Shown: positions 54,579-63,457, numbered from the stretch's first letter. The stretch is 64,000 bases of DNA from Marinifaba aquimaris (GCF_013328345.1 NZ_JABULX010000009.1:56618-120617), one strand, 5' to 3'. The notes: generated by a model from the sequence alone, not told the origin. Made by a program: numbers and translations.

Positions 54579-56874
54579 GCGCAGACTCCTTGACTGGATA
54601 TTGCTTTTTATCCGTTAAAATTAAAAATGCGGGTAAGAATAGAAAATCAACAATAAGGGCTAGGACGATAATCACAGCGGTTAATAAGCCCATATTGCCA
54701 TTCAAAGCGAATGCTGATTGTGCCAACACCATAAAGCCCGTAGCTAATACGAGTGTCGTGATCCACAATGCGCGTCCAACACGACTAAAGGCGTAGCGAA
54801 CAGCATCTTCCGCCGTTTTTCCTGCTTCTCTTGCTAGTTTATATTTAGCTAAAAAGTGCACGGTATCATCAACAACAATACCTAAGCTCATACTGGTTAC
54901 AACCGATAAACCTAAGTTGATATTACCTGAATAAAGTGCCCAGAAACCAAAACCAAGGCCTGCAGGTAGTAAGTTAGGCAATAAGCTGATTGTGCCGAGT
55001 TTTAATGAGCGCAATGCGACGATTAATAACCCTGAAATCAAAATTGTCGCTACCGTTGTGCCAATCAACATGCTCGACATGTTGCGATCACCTATGTGAC
55101 CAAACATCAGAGCAGGGCTTGCGCCTCGGACTGTTAATTCGGGTGCATTATCTTTAAACCAGCCCAGTACTTTTTGTTCCATTGCTAGGATTTCGTCAGA
55201 GCCAACGTTATCCATAGCGAGTGTTAAACGGACGGCTGATTTATCGATATTCAGCTGGTTATTTAAATCTAAACCGTAAGGTAAAGACATTTCATACATC
55301 AGTAAGTATTGAGCCGCTAACTCATTGTCTTCTGGTAGGCGATAGTAAGCTTGATCATCACCATGCATACTCTTGTTTAAGCGCTTAAATGTATCTGATA
55401 GGGTGAACACGTGATCAATTCTATCTTGCTCGCGTAACCACAAAGAGAAGTCATCGAGTTGTTTGATAAATTTAGGCTTATTGATACCGTTTTCTTCACC
55501 TGAGCTGATTTCAATATCAATAGTTGAAACGCCCATTAAGTGTTGATCCATAAAGTCTGAATCTTGACGGAAAGTAATACTTTCATCGAAGTACTCAATA
55601 GGTACATCGTTGACTTTATTCTGTGGCACTAATGCAATCACGGCGACAATTAGTAAGGTCGAACCAATTAAAATCGGTGTGCGTTTTTCGATAACAACTT
55701 CAGCAAAACGCTCCATGAAATTAGAATTGTCAGTTTGCTTGATTGCTCTTGCAGGTAATAGTTTTAGCAATGCTGGTAATAGTGTGATGGCTAGTACAAA
55801 TGCCAGCATTACACCCCAAGCAACCATGTTACCTAAGTCTCTTAACGGTGGAACATCAGAGAAGTTGAACGTTAAGAAACCAATTGCCGTGGTTGCACTT
55901 GTGATAAATACAGGCGTGATGTTGGTATTAACAGCCTCTGTGATGGCTGCATTTTTACTTAAGCCTTTGCGTAAGTAGTAATGCATCGACGCAATAATGT
56001 GCACACAGTCAGCTACGGCGAGTGTCATGACCATTACTGGTACGTTAACTGTTGGTGTTGAAATGTAGAAACCGGCTAAGCCTGCACCTCCTAAAGTGGC
56101 CACAATCGATGTGATAATGACGATAATCGTGGCAAACATGCCAGTGAATGAGCGCAACATAAGCAATAGCATGATAAATATGGCTAAGAACATGCCAGGG
56201 ATTAAGGTTTGGGCATCGCTTTGCGCTTCTTCGATAAAGCCGTTGTTCATCATGACGATACCGGCTAAATGGAAGTCTGTATCTGGATACTCTGCCTTAT
56301 ATTTATCAACCATGTCTCGAACGTGCTTTACTACGTCCAGTACTTCTTGGTTTTTATCTTTTTCTGGTAGTTGTACCGTGATGTTGATCATCGCAACATG
56401 GCCTTGAGGCGCAATAAGGCGATTAACCAGCATAGGTTCGTTGAGTACAACGGATTTGGCGTATTCGAGTTTTGCAGGTGATAAATCGGCTGGATCTAAT
56501 AAGATATCTTCAACCAGTAAGTCGTCTTCTTCTGCAGATGTGTGTTGGTAATTCGTTATTGAATCAACGCGGGTAGAGTATGGTGTTTGCCATGAATCTT
56601 CTGTGATTTTAAAAATCAGTTCGAACGTTTCATTAGTAAAAACATTTTCATTTTTTGGTGCAATCACAATCGACACATTGTCGTTTTTATTGAAGGTTTT
56701 TTGCATTTCCTCAAAACCTTGCAATTGTGGGTTATTGTCACCAAAAAAGACTTTGTAATCACCTCTGAATGTGAGGTAAGACGTTCCGTAGCCAAGCCCT
56801 GCTACAATCAATATACAACATAAAATAGTGATTATTGGGCGGCTGAGCACTGCGTTGATAAAGCTCAGTTTCAT
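54553..56874 (-). CDS. MMPL/RND-superfamily exporter
   Basis: 773 residues from ATG 56874 (GGGAG 7 nt upstream). One helix at the N-terminus, a large periplasmic loop (FRGDYKVFFGDNNPQLQGFE), a sterol-sensing-like six-helix block (about 220-380: LIPGMFLAIFIMLLLMLRSF, TVNVPVMVMTLAVADCVH), then the second loop and a second six-helix block (about 595-760) with VDDTVHFLAKYKLAR. The membrane Asp in both blocks (AVADC, VDDTV) suit proton coupling. Likely transports lipids to the envelope, as in HpnN-like proteins. First gene of the operon. Confidence 0.92.
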   Translation of the reverse strand: MKLSFINAVLSRPIITILCCILIVAGLGYGTSYLTFRGDYKVFFGDNNPQLQGFEEMQKTFNKNDNVSIVIAPKNENVFTNETFELIFKITEDSWQTPYSTRVDSITNYQHTSAEEDDLLVEDILLDPADLSPAKLEYAKSVVLNEPMLVNRLIAPQGHVAMINITVQLPEKDKNQEVLDVVKHVRDMVDKYKAEYPDTDFHLAGIVMMNNGFIEEAQSDAQTLIPGMFLAIFIMLLLMLRSFTGMFATIIVIITSIVATLGGAGLAGFYISTPTVNVPVMVMTLAVADCVHIIASMHYYLRKGLSKNAAITEAVNTNITPVFITSATTAIGFLTFNFSDVPPLRDLGNMVAWGVMLAFVLAITLLPALLKLLPARAIKQTDNSNFMERFAEVVIEKRTPILIGSTLLIVAVIALVPQNKVNDVPIEYFDESITFRQDSDFMDQHLMGVSTIDIEISSGEENGINKPKFIKQLDDFSLWLREQDRIDHVFTLSDTFKRLNKSMHGDDQAYYRLPEDNELAAQYLLMYEMSLPYGLDLNNQLNIDKSAVRLTLAMDNVGSDEILAMEQKVLGWFKDNAPELTVRGASPALMFGHIGDRNMSSMLIGTTVATILISGLLIVALRSLKLGTISLLPNLLPAGLGFGFWALYSGNINLGLSVVTSMSLGIVVDDTVHFLAKYKLAREAGKTAEDAVRYAFSRVGRALWITTLVLATGFMVLAQSAFALNGNMGLLTAVIIVLALIVDFLFLPAFLILTDKKQYPVKESAHAAIQVQN

Positions 56875-56939
56875 CACTGTTCTCCCAGTTAAGTTTAAAG
56901 TTTAGTATTTTTTGTAAGTTCTGTAGTCTTTTTATACAT

Positions 56940-56958
56940 AAATGACGTTTCGTCATTT
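56940..56958. promoter_or_regulatory. TetR operator before the MMPL operon
   Basis: Perfect palindrome AAATGACG-TTT-CGTCATTT, 8-bp arms. It lies 66 bp before the exporter start and just after the TetR gene. The same TGACG-N3-CGTCA core recurs before the TetR gene (57802-57814). Confidence 0.75.
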
Positions 56959-56972
56959 GTTGGTTAAATTTT

Positions 56973-57764
56973 TTATCTTTCTTCTAATAGCTTGAGGTAA
57001 TCAGCAAAGAATAATTCGAGCTTTTTCCAGGTATCGTGATAATCAAATTCACTTGATAATGGCTGCCACTGCATGCCATCTAGTAGAAAATTAACGTTGC
57101 GCAACAGCGCGTATTTTTGTTCTAGTCGAGAAACGCCTTCGACAGCTTTTGCATTTATCAATAATGCGTTGGTGCCAAAGCCGGTTGCCCAACTGGCAAA
57201 AACTAAGTCGTGCATGGCAACGCCAGTCGAGAGTTTTAAACTGCCATCGGCTAAGCCTTGTTGAAAGGCATGGTCACACATTGCCGTGACTTCTAATTCT
57301 TTTTTCTTGATGATGGCATTGCGCTCAGGAGAGGTTTTTTCCATCACCGCAGGGGTTCTAGCGCTTAATACACATAGGAATAGCGTGGGTTCTAGCTGAC
57401 AATACAATTGATATGTAAAGTGGACGGCGAGCACGTGCTCTCTTGAATTGCCGTCGAAATCTTCAAGCTTTTTGAACATTTCAATTAATAAGCTCAAAGA
57501 ATGAGTGCTTAGTGCTGAGATCAAATCTTCTTTACTAGAGAAGTGGTTGTAGATGGTGCCTTTGGAATAAGGGGAGGCATTGACGAGTTTATCCATCGTC
57601 AAACCTGCGAAGCCATCCTTGGTTACAATATCATGGGCAATATCAATGAGCTCCGCTTCGCGCTCAGCCACCTTCTCTTGTTTGTGTTTTGAATTCATAC
57701 ACAAACTCAGTGGACATTCTCGGTGCGGATTAAATTTTAAAAGTTGCTTAAACCATTGACCCAT
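56973..57764 (-). CDS. TetR/AcrR-family regulator
   Basis: 263 residues from ATG 57764, or about 241 from an ATG at 57698, where the family pattern begins. The DNA-binding domain has AELIDIAHDIVTKDGFAGLTMDKLVNAS and KGTIYNHFSSKEDLISAL. The ligand domain is helical and variable. It probably represses itself and the MMPL operon through the shared operator and is released by a hydrophobic ligand. The ligand is unknown. Confidence 0.9.
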   Translation of the reverse strand: MGQWFKQLLKFNPHRECPLSLCMNSKHKQEKVAEREAELIDIAHDIVTKDGFAGLTMDKLVNASPYSKGTIYNHFSSKEDLISALSTHSLSLLIEMFKKLEDFDGNSREHVLAVHFTYQLYCQLEPTLFLCVLSARTPAVMEKTSPERNAIIKKKELEVTAMCDHAFQQGLADGSLKLSTGVAMHDLVFASWATGFGTNALLINAKAVEGVSRLEQKYALLRNVNFLLDGMQWQPLSSEFDYHDTWKKLELFFADYLKLLEER

Positions 57765-57792
57765 AATTGACCAAACCTAAAATTATACAAAA

Positions 57793-57814
57793 CGTCAAAT
57801 TTGACGTATCGTCA
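57793..57814. promoter_or_regulatory. TetR operator before its own gene
   Basis: TGACG-TAT-CGTCA (57802-57814), with an overlapping CGTCAAATTTGACG (57793-57806). It lies about 38 bp before the ATG at 57764. This matches the copy at 56940-56958 and indicates autoregulation. Confidence 0.72.
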
Positions 57815-57926
57815 TTTTAGTTAAGTTTTGTAAATTAACAAGCTTAATTTTTAACTAAATTCACTTGGCTTAATGACATTGTGTCTATACTGAAGGTTAC
57901 ATTTAAAACCACGCAAAAAGAATGTT

Positions 57927-59447
57927 ATGTCATTAGCTGTTTTATATAGCCGCGCTAGAATCGGCATTGAAGCACCACAAGTTAGAGTGGAAGTGCATTT
58001 ATCACCAGGGCAGCCCGGTTTTAACTTGGTTGGTTTACCTGAAGCCTCTGTGAAAGAGTCTCGTGACAGAGTACGCAGTGCCATTATCAACAGCGGCTTT
58101 ATATTTCCCGATGATAAGATTACCGTTAATTTATCGCCTGCTGATTTGCCCAAAGAAGGCGGGCGATTTGATTTACCCATTGCCTTGGGTATTTTAGCGG
58201 CTTCAGCTCAGCTTCCGCTGCCTGCTCTCGACGATTATGAATTTGCGGGGGAGCTTGCTTTAACGGGAGAACTGATGCCTATTGTTGGGGAAATACCACT
58301 AGCGATGGCCGCGGCAAAACACAATCGGCAAGTTATATTACCCGTTAAAAATGCCCAAACGGCCGCCAAAATAAAACAAGCAAAGGTATTTGCTGCACAG
58401 CAATTAAAAGATGTATTTTTTCATCTAACCGGTCAGCAGCTTTTATTGCCCTTTGAAGCTGATTGCAGCGAATATCAGGCTGTATTCCAACAAGATATGC
58501 AGGATATTATCGGCCAACCCTTTGCTAAAAGAGCTCTGGCTATTTGTGCCGCCGGTAATCACCACTTACTTATGTTAGGGCCTCCCGGAACAGGTAAGAC
58601 AATGCTTGCATCTAGGCTCGCCACTATTATGCCACCGATGTCCGATGAACAAGCGCTAACAACTATGGCTATTCATTCGGTTGTTGGGTTGGCGGCAGAG
58701 CAAGATAATTGGCGACAAAGGCCCTTTAGAGCACCACATCATACATGCTCTGCGGTCGCATTAGTTGGAGGAAGTTCAAATCCACGACCAGGCGAAATCT
58801 CATTGGCTCACAACGGCGTTTTATTTTTAGATGAGCTACCCGAATATGACCGAAAAGTGTTGGATGTGTTAAGAGAGCCTTTGGAGTCAGGGTCTGTGGT
58901 GATTTCTCGCGCGGCAAGACAGGCTGAATTTCCAGCTAAGTTTTTATTGGTTGCCGCACTGAATCCAAGTCCTTGTGGCCATTATAATGATGAGAAAATG
59001 CGTTCAACACCTGAGCAAATGCTACGTTACTTAAGCAAAATATCTGGCCCCTTTCTAGATAGAGTTGATGTACAAATTGAAGTGAGTCGACTCCCAAAAA
59101 GGGCATTATCTTCGCAATCTCAAGACCGTGGGTTATCGAGCGCAGAAATTCGTCAGCAAGTAATTAACGCTGTTGCTGTGCAACACAGTAGGCAAGGCAA
59201 GCTTAACAGTGAGTTATCAAATAGAGAGCTCAATCAATATTGCCAACTCACCCCAGCGGATGGACGATTTTTAGAAAATGCGATGGAGCAGCTGGGTTTA
59301 TCAACACGTGCTTATCACAGAGTGATTAAGGTAGCGCGCACCATTGCAGACTTACAACAGCAAAACCAAATTGCACGGCAGCATTTAACTGAAGCTTTGG
59401 GATATCGAGCTATGGATAGATTATTACTGTCATTAAAAACCCATTAA
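57927..59447 (+). CDS. comM: YifB/ComM-family Mg-chelatase-like AAA+ ATPase
   Basis: 506 residues. The N-terminal ChlI-like domain has VEVHLSPGQPGFNLVGLPEASVKES; Walker A is GPPGTGKTML, Walker B FLDELPEYDR, followed by sensor motifs. The C-terminal segment is the Mg-chelatase C domain (RAYHRVIKVARTIADL). It is a branch-migration helicase aiding integration of transformed DNA in naturally competent relatives. Cytoplasmic. Confidence 0.94.
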   Translation: MSLAVLYSRARIGIEAPQVRVEVHLSPGQPGFNLVGLPEASVKESRDRVRSAIINSGFIFPDDKITVNLSPADLPKEGGRFDLPIALGILAASAQLPLPALDDYEFAGELALTGELMPIVGEIPLAMAAAKHNRQVILPVKNAQTAAKIKQAKVFAAQQLKDVFFHLTGQQLLLPFEADCSEYQAVFQQDMQDIIGQPFAKRALAICAAGNHHLLMLGPPGTGKTMLASRLATIMPPMSDEQALTTMAIHSVVGLAAEQDNWRQRPFRAPHHTCSAVALVGGSSNPRPGEISLAHNGVLFLDELPEYDRKVLDVLREPLESGSVVISRAARQAEFPAKFLLVAALNPSPCGHYNDEKMRSTPEQMLRYLSKISGPFLDRVDVQIEVSRLPKRALSSQSQDRGLSSAEIRQQVINAVAVQHSRQGKLNSELSNRELNQYCQLTPADGRFLENAMEQLGLSTRAYHRVIKVARTIADLQQQNQIARQHLTEALGYRAMDRLLLSLKTH

Positions 59448-59608
59448 ATGCCCTCAGTTACACTTTGATACAGCATCTTAAATCCACATCACCCAAAATA
59501 CACTTAAAGCTGCAAGGTACTGGTCATAAAAATGACAATACTGACCGCAAAAATGAGCATTTGTTGTGTTCCAGTACTATACTTGGTGGTTACTATTTGA
59601 TGTAAACG

Positions 59609-59625
59609 ATTCGATAAAATCGAAT
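59609..59625. repeat. Inverted repeat before the MlaC-like gene
   Basis: ATTCGAT-AAA-ATCGAAT (59609-59625), 7-bp arms. About 85 bp before the MlaC-like start, within a 262-bp gap. Could be an operator; no matching consensus known to me. Confidence 0.35.
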
Positions 59626-59709
59626 TGTATGATCGATTTAATGCCATGGACGTAGCAGCTAAAACGGTCAGAATAGGGTTATTTCAACGAGTAATGATGG
59701 GAGCAAGGA

Positions 59710-60324
59710 ATGATGTCTCAAATCAAATTTTTATTAGCAAGCTTGTGCTTGTTATTCACCAGTCATGTGGCTTTGGCCAATCAAGCGCCACCTATTGAAG
59801 TGGTCGAAACGACGGTAGAGCAATTTATCGAAGTGATCACCAACGAGTCTTTATCTGCCGAAGATAAAAAACAAGTTTTTCACAACATACTTGATCAAAG
59901 AATGGACCTTAAAGCATCCTCTCAACGCGTGCTTGGACGTCATTGGCAACACGCAAGTAAAGAAGATAAAAGCAAGTTTACTGATTTATTCCAGCAAGTT
60001 TTGGTGAAAACCTACTTTGGTTTATTAAATCAATATACAGATGAAAAAGTGAGTTTTGAAAACCAGAAAATTAACAAAAAACGTTACGCTGAAGTGAATA
60101 CCAAAATAGTTATCAAGGGTAATGATGTACCTGTTAAGTACCGTTTAATCAAACGAAAAGACAACTGGCGCGTTTACGACGTTCAAGCTGAAGGTATCTC
60201 TATGGTCAATACCTTCAAACAAGATTACAAATCAATATTGCGCAACCAAGGTTTAGCTCAGCTCAATGCCGCGTTAGAAAAAAAGCTCGCTAAGCCAAAC
60301 CCAGAGGTGATGGCCAGTAATTAA
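59710..60324 (+). CDS. Orphan MlaC-like phospholipid-binding protein
   Basis: 204 residues with a signal peptide (FLLASLCLLFTSHVALA). The MlaC/Ttg2D fold shows LDQRMDLKASSQRVLGRHW, KFTDLFQQVLVKTYFGLLNQYTDEKVSFE, VPVKYRLIKRKDNWRVYDVQAEGISMVNTFKQDYKSIL. It ferries phospholipid in the periplasm. The rest of an Mla transporter is not nearby. ATG 59710 or 59713; the GGAG/AAGGA upstream fits either. Confidence 0.9.
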   Translation: MMSQIKFLLASLCLLFTSHVALANQAPPIEVVETTVEQFIEVITNESLSAEDKKQVFHNILDQRMDLKASSQRVLGRHWQHASKEDKSKFTDLFQQVLVKTYFGLLNQYTDEKVSFENQKINKKRYAEVNTKIVIKGNDVPVKYRLIKRKDNWRVYDVQAEGISMVNTFKQDYKSILRNQGLAQLNAALEKKLAKPNPEVMASN

Positions 60325-60348
60325 TTTTGCTTCTCCAAAGCGAATATC

Positions 60349-60376
60349 GGGCTATTGAGTAGTTAGCCCATTTTTT
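60349..60376 (+). terminator. Intrinsic terminator of the MlaC-like gene
   Basis: Stem GGGCTA (60349-60354)/TAGCCC (60364-60369), then ATTTTTT. It overlaps the first codons of the convergent LysR gene end (stop near 60363). Confidence 0.7.
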
Positions 60377-61241
60377 CTTGAGCCTGCAAGGTGTGATATA
60401 GGTACTGTGCTGCAGGCCCAAGTAATTCGGTATCTTTACAGGCTAAAACCAAATCTCCTTTGCTCTCGTTTTTGTCCCTAATATTGAGTACTTTTAATCG
60501 CCCTGCTGCAATTTCATCTTCGGCCAAATGCATAGGGATATTGGCATAACCCAATCCTTTTTTTAGTAAGCGCAAAGACGTTAGGATGTTATCAACCGTC
60601 CACCTCTGCTCTGCGCCTAACCAACCCGCATTTATTTCTCTGTTGGATGCAGAATCTCGAACAACTATCTGCCTGTAGCGTTTTAGGTCCTGGTAACTGA
60701 CCGATTCTAAATCAAATAATGGATGGTTCGGTGCAGCAACGCAGAGAAACTCAACCGTGCAAAGCCGAGTCGTTTCAATATCTTCATCAATATGAGTTGC
60801 AATGGCGATTGCGACTTCATCTTTTTTTAGCATTTCATTACTGCCGCCTAATACCGTTTCAAACAACTCAATACTGGTTTGCGGGTAGCGCTCCGATAAT
60901 TGCGTTAAAGCATGGTGAAGCTTGTTATCTGGGTAGGCCATATCAACGGCAATCCTTATTTCTGCTTCTACCCCTTGCCCTAGGCTTGCCGCGACATCTT
61001 CTATTTTCTCGGCATCAGCGATTAACATTTCAGCTCTTCTGAGCAGTAGTTTTCCTTGTTCGGTGAGCACCGCTTTTCGCCCTTGAACCTCAAGTAGTCT
61101 GACACCTAAAGTATCTTGCAGCTTGTGCACTGCGGTATTAATACTCGATTGGCTTTTATAAATTGCTTCGCTGGCATGAGCAAAACCACCGTGGTCGATC
61201 ACCGCTTTGAGCATGCGCCACTGTTCTAATGTTGTTCTCAT
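60363..61241 (-). CDS. LysR-family transcriptional regulator
   Basis: 292 residues. The N-terminal winged helix has LEQWRMLKAVIDHGGFAHASEAIYKSQSSINTAVHKLQDTLGVRL. The C-terminal substrate-binding domain has IRIAVDMAYPDNKL and FETVLGG. It is divergent from the GNAT gene at 61408, a common target layout. Target unknown. No T-N11-A site could be singled out. Confidence 0.93.
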   Translation of the reverse strand: MRTTLEQWRMLKAVIDHGGFAHASEAIYKSQSSINTAVHKLQDTLGVRLLEVQGRKAVLTEQGKLLLRRAEMLIADAEKIEDVAASLGQGVEAEIRIAVDMAYPDNKLHHALTQLSERYPQTSIELFETVLGGSNEMLKKDEVAIAIATHIDEDIETTRLCTVEFLCVAAPNHPLFDLESVSYQDLKRYRQIVVRDSASNREINAGWLGAEQRWTVDNILTSLRLLKKGLGYANIPMHLAEDEIAAGRLKVLNIRDKNESKGDLVLACKDTELLGPAAQYLYHTLQAQEKMG

Positions 61242-61407
61242 TTTTCTGATTTTATGGCTGTTTTGGTTAATTATAGCCTCAACAGTACTAATTAAACGAA
61301 GATATAAAGTAATAAGTCTATGGCTTTTGTGGTTTAAACCAAAGCGGATTGCGTTTTGAATCTTGCTTGGGCATGGTTGGGGGATGTGCCCTGAATTAGG
61401 ATAAAAA

Positions 61408-61878
61408 ATGGAAATTAGGCAAATAGACTTAACCCAGACAAATGATGCCCAAGCTTTACTGACTTTACTTTCTGCTTATGCTTGTGACCCTAAAGGAGGT
61501 GGCGAGGATTTAAGTCTTGATGTCAAAACTAGGCTCATTGATGAGCTAAAGCAGCAAGACATCTATGTAGGGTTTATAGTCTGGCAAGGTGAGGAGCCTA
61601 TCGCATTGGCCAACTGCTTCAGAGGTTTTTCCAGCTTTTATGCTAAACCTTTGCTCAATATTCACGATTTTGCTGTTATGCCAGGTTACAGGGGGCAGGG
61701 TATTGGACAAAAGTTAATGGCACATATCAATGAATATGCCGCTGAACAAGGGTTCTGCAAAGTAACACTGGAGGTACTTTCTAATAATACAGCTGCTAAG
61801 GTGGTTTATAGCAAAGCGGGCTTTGCACAATACAAGCTAGGAGATGATGTGGCAGAGTTTTGGCAAAAGCCCTTGTAA
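61408..61878 (+). CDS. GNAT-family N-acetyltransferase
   Basis: 156 residues. IALANCFRGFSSFYAKPLLNIHDFAVMPGYRGQGIGQKLMAHINEYA and VTLEVLSNNTAAKVVYSKAGF give the fold and the acetyl-CoA loop RGQGIG. AGGATAAAAAATG start. Divergent from the LysR gene, which may control it. Substrate unknown. Confidence 0.92.
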   Translation: MEIRQIDLTQTNDAQALLTLLSAYACDPKGGGEDLSLDVKTRLIDELKQQDIYVGFIVWQGEEPIALANCFRGFSSFYAKPLLNIHDFAVMPGYRGQGIGQKLMAHINEYAAEQGFCKVTLEVLSNNTAAKVVYSKAGFAQYKLGDDVAEFWQKPL

Positions 61879-61952
61879 AGGCTTAACAAAACATTGGGCA
61901 TCTGATCCAGCTTTGATACACTGAGCCCAATAAAATAGATTGAGTATTCCCT

Positions 61953-62291
61953 ATGACTTTTCCTGATGATGAAAACGGTGAGATCTTAGCAGAGATGGCC
62001 GAAGCAGGTATCGACTTTGAACAAACCTATCAAGTCGATTTTTTTGCTGCATTCGAATTTGAAGATCGCGCTAATGCCGCCATTGATACCGTAAAAAAAC
62101 TAACAATTGACGGCTTAAAATTTAGCGAAGTCAGTGTTGGTAAACCAGAAGAAGGCGGTGGGTTTGAATTAGTCGCATCATTGTCAATTAAGCTCGAGCA
62201 CGCCGTTATTACAGCAATTGATGAAGCGTTCACTGAATGTGTAGAGAGTGTGCGTGGTTATTCAGATGGCTGGGGCGTATCGTTCGAATAA
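61953..62291 (+). CDS. rraB: RraB-family ribonuclease E inhibitor
   Basis: 112 residues, acidic. The RraB pattern begins with an acidic helix (ENGEILAEMAEAGID), then YQVDFFAAFEFEDRANAAID, and ends in YSDGWGVSFE (enteric YDGWGTYFE). RraB binds the C-terminal half of RNase E and lowers its activity. It is shorter than E. coli RraB, which has an extra acidic tail. The candidate sRNA units follow it directly. Confidence 0.85.
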   Translation: MTFPDDENGEILAEMAEAGIDFEQTYQVDFFAAFEFEDRANAAIDTVKKLTIDGLKFSEVSVGKPEEGGGFELVASLSIKLEHAVITAIDEAFTECVESVRGYSDGWGVSFE

Positions 62292-62321
62292 AGTTAACTA
62301 TCTAAAAAATATTAATTATTT

Positions 62322-62435
62322 TTTGAACTTATTAAAAAGAGGGCAGTCGGAATACATGTGATTGGAATGTATTTTTGTTAAAAATCTCCCTTAGCTAGAG
62401 ATAGCGAGCCCACTTGATTAAGTGGGCTTTTTTTT
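62322..62435 (+). ncRNA. Candidate small RNA, first of a tandem homologous pair
   Basis: Shares with the second unit a TTTGAACTNATT box, a block of 35 of 39 identical bases (62346-62384) and the end TAGCGAGCCC. It ends in a 9-bp terminator AGCCCACTT (62407-62415)/AAGTGGGCT (62420-62428) and T8. No open reading frame. Could be a separate sRNA or the 3' end of the rraB transcript. A -10-like TGTGAT (62357-62362) lies within the shared block; the promoter is uncertain. Confidence 0.6.
62407..62435 (+). terminator. Intrinsic terminator of unit A
   Basis: Stem AGCCCACTT (62407-62415)/AAGTGGGCT (62420-62428), 4-nt loop, T8 (62428-62435). It also stands as the end of the rraB transcript. Confidence 0.9.
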
Positions 62436-62471
62436 GCCCGTTATTCAGAAAATTCAAAAAAATAAAAATAA

Positions 62472-62582
62472 TTTGAACTAATTGTTATTACGAGCGTCTG
62501 AATATATGTAATTGGAATGTATTTTTGTTTAAAACCCCTGAGCCAATTTATAGCGAGCCCGTTTCCCGACGGGCTTTTTTTT
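62472..62582 (+). ncRNA. Candidate small RNA, second of a tandem homologous pair
   Basis: Copy of the first unit displaced by exactly 150 bp. TTTGAACTAATT at 62472-62483 and the shared block at 62496-62534 correspond base for base. The middle differs (CCCCTGAGCCAATTT). It ends in a terminator with the same AGCCC/GGGCT frame but a changed stem. A -10-like TGTAAT (62507-62512) lies in the block. No open reading frame. It follows unit A's terminator, so it needs its own promoter if transcribed. Confidence 0.6.
62556..62582 (+). terminator. Intrinsic terminator of unit B
   Basis: Stem AGCCCGT (62556-62562)/ACGGGCT (62569-62575), 6-nt loop, T8 (62575-62582). It lies 10 bp before the stop of the convergent YitT gene. 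Confidence 0.9.
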
Positions 62583-62591
62583 GTCTGGAAT

Positions 62592-63215
62592 TTACCCCGT
62601 AATATTGTAACGTCCCGGTTTGTGATTAAGTGCGATATGGACATTAAGGACAATTGCGCCTACTACAGAAAGCACTAATAAATAAGGGCTGACCAAGAAA
62701 AATGAGGCAACAAGTATCATTACATCAGCAGCCATCTGGAACTTTCCTGCGCGAATACCAAATTTATCTTGTAGGAATAATGCTAATACACCTAAGCCGC
62801 CTGCACTTGATTGATGCCTGAATAGCATGATCAGGCTAATCCCCATCATAGAGCCACCCATTAGTGCGGCAAAGATAGGGTCAATATTTTCTAGGCTAAC
62901 CAGAAAATGAAGCTGATCCACGACAATTGAAATTAATACGACACAAATAACGCTGTTAATTGTGAAGCGTTTACTCATTCTGAACCAAGCAAGAATGTAA
63001 AAAGGTAAATTAAGTAGAGCGAATGCTTGGCCAAAAGATAAATTGGTGAGTTGATCAATAATCAGGGCAATACCCGCGGCTCCACCGGTTAATAAGCCAA
63101 CTTCTTTGAAAAACATAACGCCTAAAGCCATAAGGAAACTGGCACAAACACAGGCAAGAAAGTCTTCAATAATAGGGTGTCTTATCATTTTTTGTTCAGA
63201 GACAGTCGCTGACAT
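62592..63215 (-). CDS. YitT family membrane protein
   Basis: 207 residues, about five to six membrane helices. LMALGVMFFKEVGLLTGGAAGIALIIDQLTN is the YitT hallmark; SSAGGLGVLALFLQDKFGIRAGKFQM is its repeat. It lacks the C-terminal DUF2179 domain of longer members. Transport role likely, substrate unknown. GAGGAGTGAAGTATG start. Convergent with the sRNA units. Confidence 0.9.
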   Translation of the reverse strand: MSATVSEQKMIRHPIIEDFLACVCASFLMALGVMFFKEVGLLTGGAAGIALIIDQLTNLSFGQAFALLNLPFYILAWFRMSKRFTINSVICVVLISIVVDQLHFLVSLENIDPIFAALMGGSMMGISLIMLFRHQSSAGGLGVLALFLQDKFGIRAGKFQMAADVMILVASFFLVSPYLLVLSVVGAIVLNVHIALNHKPGRYNITG

Positions 63216-63457
63216 ACTTCACTCCTCGTTAATGGGGCGCAAAATTATACTGATTGAATGAAGTGGTGCCAGTTTTAGTGGAAATTTATCTTTACTGTTG
63301 AGAATCGATCTGTATGTAAATGGTGTAAATTTATTTTTACACCATGATTTACCTGAAGTGTTATCTCGATTTTTTGGTGGCTTGTCTCAATCTTTAGAAC
63401 TTATCTAATTTAATTTAATCGGACTAGTTCAATGTTTAAATGGAATAGATACAACCT

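Noticed and set aside
55610..55978. 122-residue open frame opposite the MMPL gene
   Set aside because: Antisense shadow of a well-supported membrane protein, without recognisable motifs.
62346..62384. Sigma-54 promoter in the shared sRNA block (TTGGAATG...TTTTTG)
   Set aside because: The distance between GG and the TTG is one base too long and the invariant C is missing.
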